NCBI GenBank assembly: GCA_023807065.1
Contig: JAJJLU010000003.1
Span: forward strand, 1 to 64,000
Direction: 5' to 3'
Length of the DNA stretch: 64,000 bases
Source: Isotricha intestinalis
Taxonomy: Eukaryota; Ciliophora; Litostomatea; Vestibuliferida; Isotrichidae
Below the pieces are notes generated by a model. That model was not told where the DNA came from. It searched no databases and saw nothing but the letters and a program-made list of their open reading frames with translations. Position 1 is the stretch's first letter, and each line of letters opens with the position of its first letter. This document shows positions 40,021 through 49,000 of this stretch, in pieces. Both the position numbers and the translations under genes were made by a program.

Positions 40021-40549
40021 AAAAATTATATTTTTTTAACATTTATTTGTTTAATTTATTGATTTATTTGGATTTATCAACTTCTTTTTTAAATTTTTTT
40101 ATGATTTTTTCAATAAGATAAAATTGAATAATAATATAAAAATCAATAATAAATTTGAAATAGAGTAAATATATTTGTTATTAAGCGTTTAAAAAAAAAA
40201 TAATATCAATATCATTTGATTTCATAACATAAAATTTAAAGAAATAAATTCATTATTTTGATATAATAAAGGAACAAATATTAAAAAATAAAAATAGTTA
40301 AAATTTAATATATTAAAACACAATAATTCCAAATAATTAAAAACTAAAAAAGACAAAAATTAAATTTTATATTTTGTTTAAATTTAATTCTAAAAAAAAA
40401 AACCTATTTTAATTATATAAAAATAATGATTTTAAAAAGAATACAAAAATTAATAATCAAAAAAAAAATAATTAATTTATATGTATATAAGAATAAAAAT
40501 AATATAAAATCCCTTTTAAAAGAAAAACTTTATTCTTAAAATTTATAAA
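40021..40549. other. Intergenic spacer with promoter of the methyltransferase
   Basis: 530 bp of AT-rich DNA. The only element I can point to is the TATAAA/CCCTTTTAAAA motif at its right end. Confidence 0.45.
40503..40521 (+). promoter_or_regulatory. TATAAA-CCCTTTTAAAA element upstream of the methyltransferase
   Basis: TATAAAATCCCTTTTAAAA starts 47 bases before the ATG at 40550. It matches the elements at 39671 and 41544 except for a 2-base expansion of the T run. Confidence 0.4.
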
Positions 40550-41209
40550 ATGAAAAAAGAAATTGATCACAATAAAAAAGCATTATCAATGTGGAATGGT
40601 TGGTCAAAATCTCGTTCAGGAAAACCAATATATGATTTATGGTTAGACGATTATAAAAGTGATTTAGAAAAATTTAAAAATAGTAAATTTTTAGATTTAG
40701 GTTGCGGAATAGGAGCAGATACATTATATTTAATAGAAAGAGGATATAAAGTTATTTCTGTTGATTATTCAAAAGAAGCAATAAATAATATTTTATCAAA
40801 TATTAAGGGAAGTGAAGCTAAAATTCTAGATATGAATGAAAAATTTACTTTTGAAAATAATTCTTTTAATTTAATCATTGCTGATATTTCTTTACATTAT
40901 TTTAATGAGGAAAAAACTAAAAATATTATGAACGAAATTAAAAGAATTTTAAATAAAAATGGACTTTTAATTTGTAGAGTTTCTAGTATAAATGATAAGT
41001 ATTATGGTGCTGGTTCTGGAACAGAAATTGAAAAAAGATTTTATGATCATGGTAGTTATGCTCAAAGATATTTTAATGAAGATGATTTAAATAAGTTTTT
41101 TAGTATTATTGGAAAATTCACTTTTGTTGAAAAAGCTATGACTAGAAAAGAATCTTACTATTCAATGCCTAAAATGCTTTATCAAGTTAGAGTTGAATGT
41201 GATAAATAA
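40550..41209 (+). CDS. Class I SAM-dependent methyltransferase
   Basis: 219 residues. Motif I FLDLGCGIGADT (48-58) is the SAM-binding loop; VISVDYSKEAI provides the acidic residue for the ribose, and LIIADISLHYF matches motif IV, followed by RILNKNGLLICRV. The N-terminal MWNGWSKSRSGKPIYDLWLD is the usual cap in bacterial TehB/UbiE-like methyltransferases. Substrate cannot be told from sequence. The compact 219-residue form, absence of eukaryotic extensions and bacterial flavour suggest lateral transfer (inference). Followed by 370 bp of spacer before the phosphoglycerate mutase gene. Confidence 0.85.
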   Translation: MKKEIDHNKKALSMWNGWSKSRSGKPIYDLWLDDYKSDLEKFKNSKFLDLGCGIGADTLYLIERGYKVISVDYSKEAINNILSNIKGSEAKILDMNEKFTFENNSFNLIIADISLHYFNEEKTKNIMNEIKRILNKNGLLICRVSSINDKYYGAGSGTEIEKRFYDHGSYAQRYFNEDDLNKFFSIIGKFTFVEKAMTRKESYYSMPKMLYQVRVECDK

Positions 41210-41486
41210 TTTATGAAAATAATTTTTAGTTATTTTTTTATATTTTTTCAGAATTGTAATTCCATAATGTTTTTTAGATTTAAACAATTTTTTTTTATTT
41301 AAAAATTATTTTTTTTGAGCTTTTTGATGATGTTATTTTTTATTCTAATTATTTAATATGCTGGACTAATACTGTCGTTAAGAACTACAAAACATAATAT
41401 TTTTTAAATAAAATAACTATTAAACGATCAAATATACTTCACAAAAAGAAACAAAAATTAAAATAAATTTATCTTGCAATTCTCAA

Positions 41487-41504
41487 TATAAAAACCTTAA
41501 AAAC
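41487..41504 (+). promoter_or_regulatory. Upstream copy of the TATAAA-CCTTAAAA element
   Basis: TATAAAAACCTTAAAAAC lies 95 bases before the phosphoglycerate mutase ATG, ahead of a second copy at 41544. It may be an alternative start region or a chance match in AT-rich DNA. Confidence 0.3.
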
Positions 41505-41543
41505 TTTATCTATTAAGAATAAAAATCTTCCTTTTCCAATTAT

Positions 41544-41562
41544 TATAAATCCCTTAAAAAAA
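41544..41562 (+). promoter_or_regulatory. TATAAA-CCCTTAAAA element upstream of phosphoglycerate mutase
   Basis: TATAAATCCCTTAAAAAAA begins 38 bases before the ATG at 41582, exactly the spacing seen at 39671. It is likewise followed by an alternating AT run and TTTAAAATG. Confidence 0.45.
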
Positions 41563-41581
41563 AAATATATATATATTTAAA

Positions 41582-42337
41582 ATGGCAACATATAAACTTG
41601 TTTTAGTTCGTCATGGAGAAAGTGAATGGAATAAATTAAATTTATTCACAGGTTGGACTGATGTTCCATTATCAGATAAAGGAGTAGAAGAAGCAATAGC
41701 AGGAGGTAAAGTATTAAAAGAACAAGGATATGAATTTGATAAATGTTACACATCAGTATTAAAAAGAGCAATTCATACTGCATTCCATGTATTAAATGGT
41801 GTAGACCAAGTATATCTTCCAGTTATAAAGGATTATCGTCTTAATGAGAGACATTATGGTGATTTACAAGGATTAAATAAAAAGGAAACAGCTGAAAAAT
41901 ATGGTGCTGAAAAAGTTCATGAATGGAGAAGATCATATGATATTCCTCCACCTGCTCTTGAAGAAAATGATAAAAGAAACCCAGCATCACAAGAACAATA
42001 CGCTGGTATTGATAAAAAAAATTTACCTCTTCATGAAAGTTTAAAGGATACTGTTGCAAGAGTTATTCCTTATTATGAAAGTACAATTGTTCCTGATCTT
42101 AAAGCTGGTCAAAGAGTATTAATTGCAGCTCATGGTAATTCATTAAGAGCATTAGTTAAATATTTAGATAACATTTCTGATGCTGAAATTGCAGAATTAA
42201 ATATTCCTACTGGAGTTCCTCTTGTTTATGAATTAGATGCTGAATTAAAACCTATTAAACATTATTATCTTGGAGACCAAGAAGCTATTAATGCTAAAAT
42301 TAATGCTGTTGCCAATCAAGATAAAGTAAAAAAGTAA
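41582..42337 (+). CDS. gpmA: 2,3-bisphosphoglycerate-dependent phosphoglycerate mutase
   Basis: 251 residues, the usual length of bacterial-type dPGM. It interconverts 3- and 2-phosphoglycerate in glycolysis. The phospho-accepting His11 lies in [24 protein letters not shown], Glu89 in [12 protein letters not shown] and His184 in [15 protein letters not shown] complete the active site at the same numbers as the E. coli enzyme. The region [11 protein letters not shown] is also conserved. Cytosolic; no targeting peptide. GC-richer codon choice than its neighbours fits high expression. The family is widespread in bacteria and several eukaryotes, so transfer is possible but not proven. Confidence 0.96.
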   Translation: MATYKLVLVRHGESEWNKLNLFTGWTDVPLSDKGVEEAIAGGKVLKEQGYEFDKCYTSVLKRAIHTAFHVLNGVDQVYLPVIKDYRLNERHYGDLQGLNKKETAEKYGAEKVHEWRRSYDIPPPALEENDKRNPASQEQYAGIDKKNLPLHESLKDTVARVIPYYESTIVPDLKAGQRVLIAAHGNSLRALVKYLDNISDAEIAELNIPTGVPLVYELDAELKPIKHYYLGDQEAINAKINAVANQDKVKK

Positions 42338-42586
42338 ATAAGAAGTTATTATTTAATTATTAAAAATTGGGTGTTTTATTATTTATTTTTTTTTTTAGAT
42401 TTTAAATAATGAAAAACATAATAAATCATAAATTATACAACAAAAAAAATGTAAAAAAAAAATAAGCCAATATATAATTTAAATAAAAATTTAAACATCT
42501 TAATAAATTCTTTTTAAATATTTTTCTTAAAATTAAAATAATACGCCAAAAATAGCAAAAATATAAAAACTTTTCCAAAAAAGTTT

Positions 42587-44206
42587 TTATTGCATAATAT
42601 AAACTTCTAAATTTTTAACATTAAAACTTCCATCACCATCAGAAACTAATTTAACATCTCCAAAAACAGAATTATCCATCGACCATCCTTCATTTAAATC
42701 TTTATCAAGAGTAATAGCAGGTCCATTTTCACCAAAGCCAAATCTTAAAGCTCCAGGTTCAACTAATATTATTTCATTTTCATTTGGAATTTTAGGACTA
42801 TAAATTTTTAAATTTGGTTTCACTGTAATTAAAAAGGAACTTTTTGGAACATCATATTTACCTTTCTCATTTAAATATATACTATGTTTCATTATTCCTC
42901 CAAAAATATCATTTTTATCTGTTTCAATTAAGAAAAATATTGTTGAATTTTTATCAAATTTTTCACATATATCTATTAAAGAGTTTAAATCTGCATTTGG
43001 GGAATTTTTTTTATCTAAAAGTAATTGGCCATCAACTAATTTTATTTCTAAAGGAAGATAAGACCAAATTTTAGGAACTTCATCTTCACTTAAAATATTA
43101 CTGTTTGGAAGTAATCTTGGTATGTAAAAATATTTATCAAAATAAGGTAAGTTATTCTTTTCACTTTTTGGTACTTGAATATCAATAAAATTATTATTAT
43201 TATGAGTTAAATTCCATTTGAATGATATATCAAATAAATAAAATAAGTTTTCTATTCTATTGGAAAATCCTTTATAAGCTTTAATAAATTCTTCTTGTGT
43301 TTTTTTCCCAGGAGAACTATAAATAGTCATTGAAACAATTCCATAACATATTCTATATATAACTTTTTGTCCTTCAGTCATAAATAAAGGAAGTAATTTA
43401 ATTAAGGCACAAAAATTGATGTAATCAAAAAAGAAACTTTCAGTCATATCTTGAATTAAATCATATCTATTAAAACCTAAAGTAGTTAAATTTTTAAATC
43501 TTTTAACAACTTCATTATCACATAAATCAATAATACATTTTTCAATAGCATATTTTAATTTTAAATAATCATTATATTTAAATCTGAATTGCCATCTAAT
43601 ATTTATTAATTCATCTTCAGGTGTTTGTAAGTTAACTTCTAATAATTGTCTCATAACTTCATAAGTTTCTTCTTTAGAAAGAAATAATAATAATAAAGAA
43701 CTTACTTTGATTATTAATGGGGAATATTCAATTGGTCCAATTACAGTATTTAAACACCATAATATTTCTTTTAAAGATTCTATTCCTTTATCATTTAGAA
43801 AATTAACTGGAAGAGCTTCATTGAAAAATTTATTTGTAAAAGTTGGACAATGTTGATCTAAATTATTTACATTTCTTCCTCTTAAACATTCTTTTTTTTT
43901 ATTTTCAAAATCTTCACTTGTAAAATTTACATTAAACATTTTTAAAAGAACATTTTTCATATATTTTATTGGTACTCCATCTCTGCACATTTTTTTAGCA
44001 TTTTTACTTGTTAAAAGTATTTTTTTTGACATTACATGTTTATAATCTGATTCTGAGAAATCTGAATCCAATTTTCTTAATTGATCTACTAAATATTTGT
44101 ATGATTTTACATGTGCTCTTATTTTTTCAAAATCAGTGTATTCTGTGAAATGCTTTTTATATTCTTTTTCAAAAAATGCTTTTGATTTTGGATCATCATC
44201 TGACAT
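42587..44206 (-). CDS. TBC-TLDc domain protein (TBC1D24-like)
   Basis: 539 residues. The C-terminal 170 residues form a TLDc domain: LSEDEVPKIWSYLPLEIK, NSLIDICEKF, DIFGGIMKHS, FGFGENGPAITLDKDLNEG and VKNLEVYIM. The upstream region looks like a Rab-GAP TBC fold (RDGVPIKYMKNVLLKMF, KVSSLLLLFLSKEETYEVM, LPLFMTEGQKVIYRICYGI). The catalytic TBC motifs IxxDxxR and YxQ are not apparent: the expected YCQG position reads EYSPL. TBC1D24/Skywalker proteins share this order and also depart from the classical fingers. TLDc proteins bind V-ATPase and affect vesicle acidification; a role in membrane traffic is inferred. Confidence 0.82.
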   Translation of the reverse strand: MSDDDPKSKAFFEKEYKKHFTEYTDFEKIRAHVKSYKYLVDQLRKLDSDFSESDYKHVMSKKILLTSKNAKKMCRDGVPIKYMKNVLLKMFNVNFTSEDFENKKKECLRGRNVNNLDQHCPTFTNKFFNEALPVNFLNDKGIESLKEILWCLNTVIGPIEYSPLIIKVSSLLLLFLSKEETYEVMRQLLEVNLQTPEDELINIRWQFRFKYNDYLKLKYAIEKCIIDLCDNEVVKRFKNLTTLGFNRYDLIQDMTESFFFDYINFCALIKLLPLFMTEGQKVIYRICYGIVSMTIYSSPGKKTQEEFIKAYKGFSNRIENLFYLFDISFKWNLTHNNNNFIDIQVPKSEKNNLPYFDKYFYIPRLLPNSNILSEDEVPKIWSYLPLEIKLVDGQLLLDKKNSPNADLNSLIDICEKFDKNSTIFFLIETDKNDIFGGIMKHSIYLNEKGKYDVPKSSFLITVKPNLKIYSPKIPNENEIILVEPGALRFGFGENGPAITLDKDLNEGWSMDNSVFGDVKLVSDGDGSFNVKNLEVYIMQ

Positions 44207-44439
44207 TTTTTATATATCAACTTCTTTTTTAATACTATTTAATATTATTGTTTTTTTTTATTATTACTTTGGAAGATTTATTATTAAAAGAGTAATAAAT
44301 TTTAAAAAAATAATTAAATTGAATATTAATATAATTAAATAAATACGGTATTATTTCATAAAAAAAAAAACAAAAAAAATAATAATAAATTTAACTTAAG
44401 AATAACAAAAATTTTTTATTATAATAAATAAATAATAAT

Positions 44440-45738
44440 TTACTCCAGTCCAACTCTTTTATAAATTTTATCAACATTCCTTAAATAATATTGAAAATCA
44501 AAAATACTATTAAATTCTTCTTCACTTAAAACATTTTTAACTTTATCTAATTTTTCAACTTCATCTTTAAAAGAAGGAATTTCTTTAAGAGCAGCTTTCA
44601 TAGCTAAAGGTTGAATTAAATCATAAGCTTCTTCCCTAATCATTCCTTTATCAATTAATTTAGTTAATAAATGTTGAGAGAAAATAGCACCACCAGTAAG
44701 ATTAATATTTCTAATCATATTATTTTCAAAAATTCTTAAATTTTTAACAATACCATTAATTCTTCTTAACATATAATCAAATAATTCAATAGAAGAAATG
44801 AGACTAACTCTTTCAACAGAAGAATGAGAAATATCTCTTTCATGAAAAAGAGCATTATTCTCTAAAATAGGAATTAAATATCCTCTCATCATTCTTGCAC
44901 ATCCACAAATATTTTCAGAACTTATTGGATTTCTTTTTTGAGGCATTGCAGAACTTCCTTTTTGATTTGAAGAAAATCCTTCTTCAACTTCTTGAATTTC
45001 ACTTTGACATAATAATCTAATATTTAATGCTATTTTTTCTAAAGTTGATGCTGTTAATGATAATATCATTGTATAATATGCATGTTTATCTCTTGATAAA
45101 ACTTGAGTTGAAATTTTACTTGAAGTTATATTAAATTTATTACATACATAATCTTGTATTTCTGGATCTATATTACAAAAATTCCCTACTGCTCCTGATA
45201 TTTTCCCACATTCAATTTCTTTTCTTGCTTCTTTAAATTTATTTAAATCTCTGTTCAATTCATCATAATATAAAGCAAATTTTAAACCAAAAGACGTTAT
45301 TTCAGAATGCATTCCATGTGTTCTTCCTATACAAGGAGTATATTTATATTTTAAACTTATTTCTTTTATTGTTTCTATTAATGTTAGAAAATCCTTTTCT
45401 ATTATATCATTTGCTTTCTTATATAATATTCCCATTGCTGTGTCTACTACATCTGTGGAGGTTAAACCATAATGAACGTATTTTTTTTCTTCACCTAATG
45501 TTTCACTTATTTGACGTGTAAATGCTACTACATCGTGTTTTGTTTCGTTTTCTATTTCTTTTATTCTTTCTACATTTACTTTTGCGTTTTTTTTTATTTT
45601 TTCTACTATTTCTTTTTCTATTTTGTTTTGAATTGATAAACCTTCTAAACATGCTATTTCTATGTCCAAATATGTATTAAAACGACTTTCGTCTGTAAAT
45701 ATTGAACCTAATTCTTTTATTAGATATCTGTCTATCAT
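44440..45738 (-). CDS. purB: Adenylosuccinate lyase, bacterial type
   Basis: 432 residues. It cleaves SAICAR and adenylosuccinate to release fumarate in purine synthesis. The short bacterial form is present, with His68, His89 and His141 at the same numbers as Bacillus subtilis PurB (KHDVVAF, YVHYGLTSTD, GRTHGMH). The flexible catalytic-Ser loop is GSSAMPQKRNP at 261-271; Gln replaces the more usual His in the middle. Exact length and numbering match Firmicutes enzymes, so lateral acquisition is likely. No organellar targeting extension. Other purine genes are not in the window, so salvage or AMP formation rather than a full de novo pathway may be its use (inference). Confidence 0.95.
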   Translation of the reverse strand: MIDRYLIKELGSIFTDESRFNTYLDIEIACLEGLSIQNKIEKEIVEKIKKNAKVNVERIKEIENETKHDVVAFTRQISETLGEEKKYVHYGLTSTDVVDTAMGILYKKANDIIEKDFLTLIETIKEISLKYKYTPCIGRTHGMHSEITSFGLKFALYYDELNRDLNKFKEARKEIECGKISGAVGNFCNIDPEIQDYVCNKFNITSSKISTQVLSRDKHAYYTMILSLTASTLEKIALNIRLLCQSEIQEVEEGFSSNQKGSSAMPQKRNPISSENICGCARMMRGYLIPILENNALFHERDISHSSVERVSLISSIELFDYMLRRINGIVKNLRIFENNMIRNINLTGGAIFSQHLLTKLIDKGMIREEAYDLIQPLAMKAALKEIPSFKDEVEKLDKVKNVLSEEEFNSIFDFQYYLRNVDKIYKRVGLE

Positions 45739-46047
45739 AAATTTTTATTTATATTTAATTTTTTTTTATTGGGGTTTTATTTGGTTTGTGATTAATTTAA
45801 TTTTTTTGTTTACATTTTATATATTTTCATTTTGGGTTATTTTATAATATTATTAAGTTTTTATTATTTTTTTTGAAGATATTATGCTTTTTGCAGTATT
45901 TTCTAAAATAGAATCATTAAATTGTTAAACAATTAATTCAATATTCCATATTTTGAGTTCATTTTTATGAATAAAAATATTATTTACATTTATATTAAAT
46001 TAGAATCTAATATATTATATACTAGAATTAAAATATTAAGACATAAT
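45739..46047. other. Intergenic, no gene seen
   Basis: 309 bp of AT-rich spacer between two minus-strand genes; no recognisable element. Confidence 0.4.
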
Positions 46048-49000
46048 TTAAAAATATTTATCATTTAGCTCCAAAATATCATTATAAAAATCTTCTTTTT
46101 CATGAATATATTTTAATGGAAAAATAACAACAAAGTTCATCAATGAATCAGTTTTTTTCATTTGAAAAATAGACAAAATTAATATACAATATAAAATAAG
46201 AATTTCAATAGCAGTAGCATAAACAATAAAATTAAAGATTTTAAACATAATTTTAATTTTTTTTTCTTTTAAACGATTAAAAAGAAGTAATTCATATTTA
46301 ATGGCTGGAAAATAATAATGAATAATAAATAGTTCAACACTATAATATTTAACAAAACAATTGACTAATTCATATATATCATTATTTTTATTATAATCAC
46401 TAAATCCTTTAATAACATTTTTTAAAATAGAATGACTATAAATTCTACTTTGTTTTAAACCTTGTGTTAATATAGAATCCCAATATAAGCTACAATCTGT
46501 GTAATTTAAATAAATATATTCCAATAATTCTTCACACATGTTTCCACTATATATTTTTGTTATTTTACTTCGATAATAACTCTTATCCATATTATTTTTA
46601 CTTACAAAATTAATCATTAAGTTTCCTGAATCTCTTGTATATAAATTTTCTTCTGATAAAATTGAAAACAAAAATTTTGCTTCTGTGATATTATCAATTG
46701 TATATATTTGGTAATTTATTATACAATTATTTTTTAGATTTCTTTTTAAATTATATTCACATTCAAAATAATTATTTAAATTTAAAGCAAAATTTGTTAT
46801 TTCATATTTAATATTAGTAAAATCTAAAAATGTATTTAATGATTCCCCTATTTCTTCTTCTTCAATATTATCATATGATATATATTTATTTTTTTGACTT
46901 TTATATAAGAAATAAATTAATAAATAATATGACATGGCAAAAATAAAAACTGATCCTATTTTATATCCTGAAAAAACACTTTTTTTAAAAAAATAATGTG
47001 ACATTATTTTCTTCTTTTCTACTTTTTGTTGATATATTTTATTTATTATTGATTTTTTTAATTTTCTATTTTTTCTATTTATTACGTTTTGTTTTTGATT
47101 CTGTATTTTATTTTTTTTTTCATCATCTATTCTACTTTTATCAATAGAATCATTTTCATTTTCATTTTCTTTTTCATTTTCTTCTTCATTTTCTTTTTTT
47201 TTATTTTCTTCTTCATCATCTTCTTCTTCATTTTGATTTTCATTTTTTAATTTCTTTTTTAATTCATTTAAATATTTTAAATAATTATCAAAATTGTCAG
47301 TATGAAAATCAATCATATTACCTAAATAATAAACTTCATTTTTATATTTTTTAATAATTACAAAAATAGAAGAAATAAAAGCAACAATAAAAAAAAATAA
47401 ATTGATAAAAAGATATTTTAAATTCATAGAAAAAGTAATTTCATTTAATTTTTTTTTTTTTTCTTCTCCAGAAAAACCATATCCAACAAAATCATCAAAA
47501 ACATAATTATATATATTCAATAAAGTATTATGTATTTCAATTTCAATAATATTACTTCCATTAATATATTCTTTGACATGTCCAATAATTTTTAAACATT
47601 CAGAAATAGTATTATATAAAAGAGAATAAGAGTCAATATATTCTTCATTAGGTAAAGAGGAAGCATCAACATAAACAAAAGTTTTTTTAGGAGTTAAAAT
47701 TAAATTTCTAAAATCAGGATTATAATTTAAACTTAATGTCAAAGATTCTTTTAAATCTTCTAATATTTCTTTATATGCTTTTATATATGAATCAATACAA
47801 TTTCCTATACACATACTATTTTTTAATCCATAACCTATATTATATAAAAAAAATTCTGAAGTTATTAAATAAATCACACTTGATTGAATTTTTGTGTTGT
47901 TAAATAAATAATTTTCTATTAAATATTCTTGTATTTCATTAAATTTTTTATCTATTGATAAATTATTTAATGTTATTAAAGTAAATGTAATTATTGAAAA
48001 TATTGTTATTGGAATTATTTGATATATTAAATATTTTGGTGTTTTTTCATTAATTATATTGTTTTTGATTTTTAAAAATATTATTTCATTTTTTAATTGT
48101 TTTAATTGATTTTTAGATTTTTTATGTAATATCTTTTTTTTTTCATAATTATTTTCATTTTCTTCTGTTTTTTTGTCAGATATTTTTAAAGTTTTATCAT
48201 CTATTTTTATTGTTTTACCACTATTTCTAGTTTTTGCTTTATGACTTTTTTGTAAAAGAGTTGTTGTTCTTTTTGTTAATAAATAATTTATCATTTCCAT
48301 TGAATTACTATCATTTTGAATAAAGAATTTATATATTATATATTTATCGTTAAAATAGTTTTTCATTAAAATTCTATAATAAATGTTAAAATTTATTCCA
48401 TCACAATTTTTACATTCTGTGATAAAATCATAAAAATCAAAATTACTTAAATTTTTCTCAGATCTTTTTTTTGATAATGTAGGAGAATTTCTTGTTGTAA
48501 TAGTTTCTTTTTTATGTATAACAAATAATTTTCCTTCCTCTCTAATTTTTTCTAAAATATTATTAATAGAAGATTCATTTATTGAATGAGTGTTAGTAAA
48601 TATTGTTCCTTTATATTCTTTTTGATCATTTTCAATAATAAATTTTTGATTTTTATAAGTTATTAACATCAATATATTTGGAATTAAAAGTATAATACTT
48701 TTTCCAAGCATTGTTTTATTTAAATCAAAATTAAAAATATGTTGATTTTTTAATTTATATATTAAAGAATTGGTTAATATATTTACATTATCAGTCATTC
48801 CATTTATTTTAAATAGACTATCTGTTTCTATTATAAAATTTTTTAATTCTAATTTTCTTAAAGAAATTAAGTAAATAAAACCTGTTGATAAATTTGGTAA
48901 AATTTTTATAAAAATTCCTGTATTATATAAAATATCTTTTACTTTTATTGATATATTAAATTCCCTTTTATATAAAGATTTTAAATTTGAAAATTTTAAA

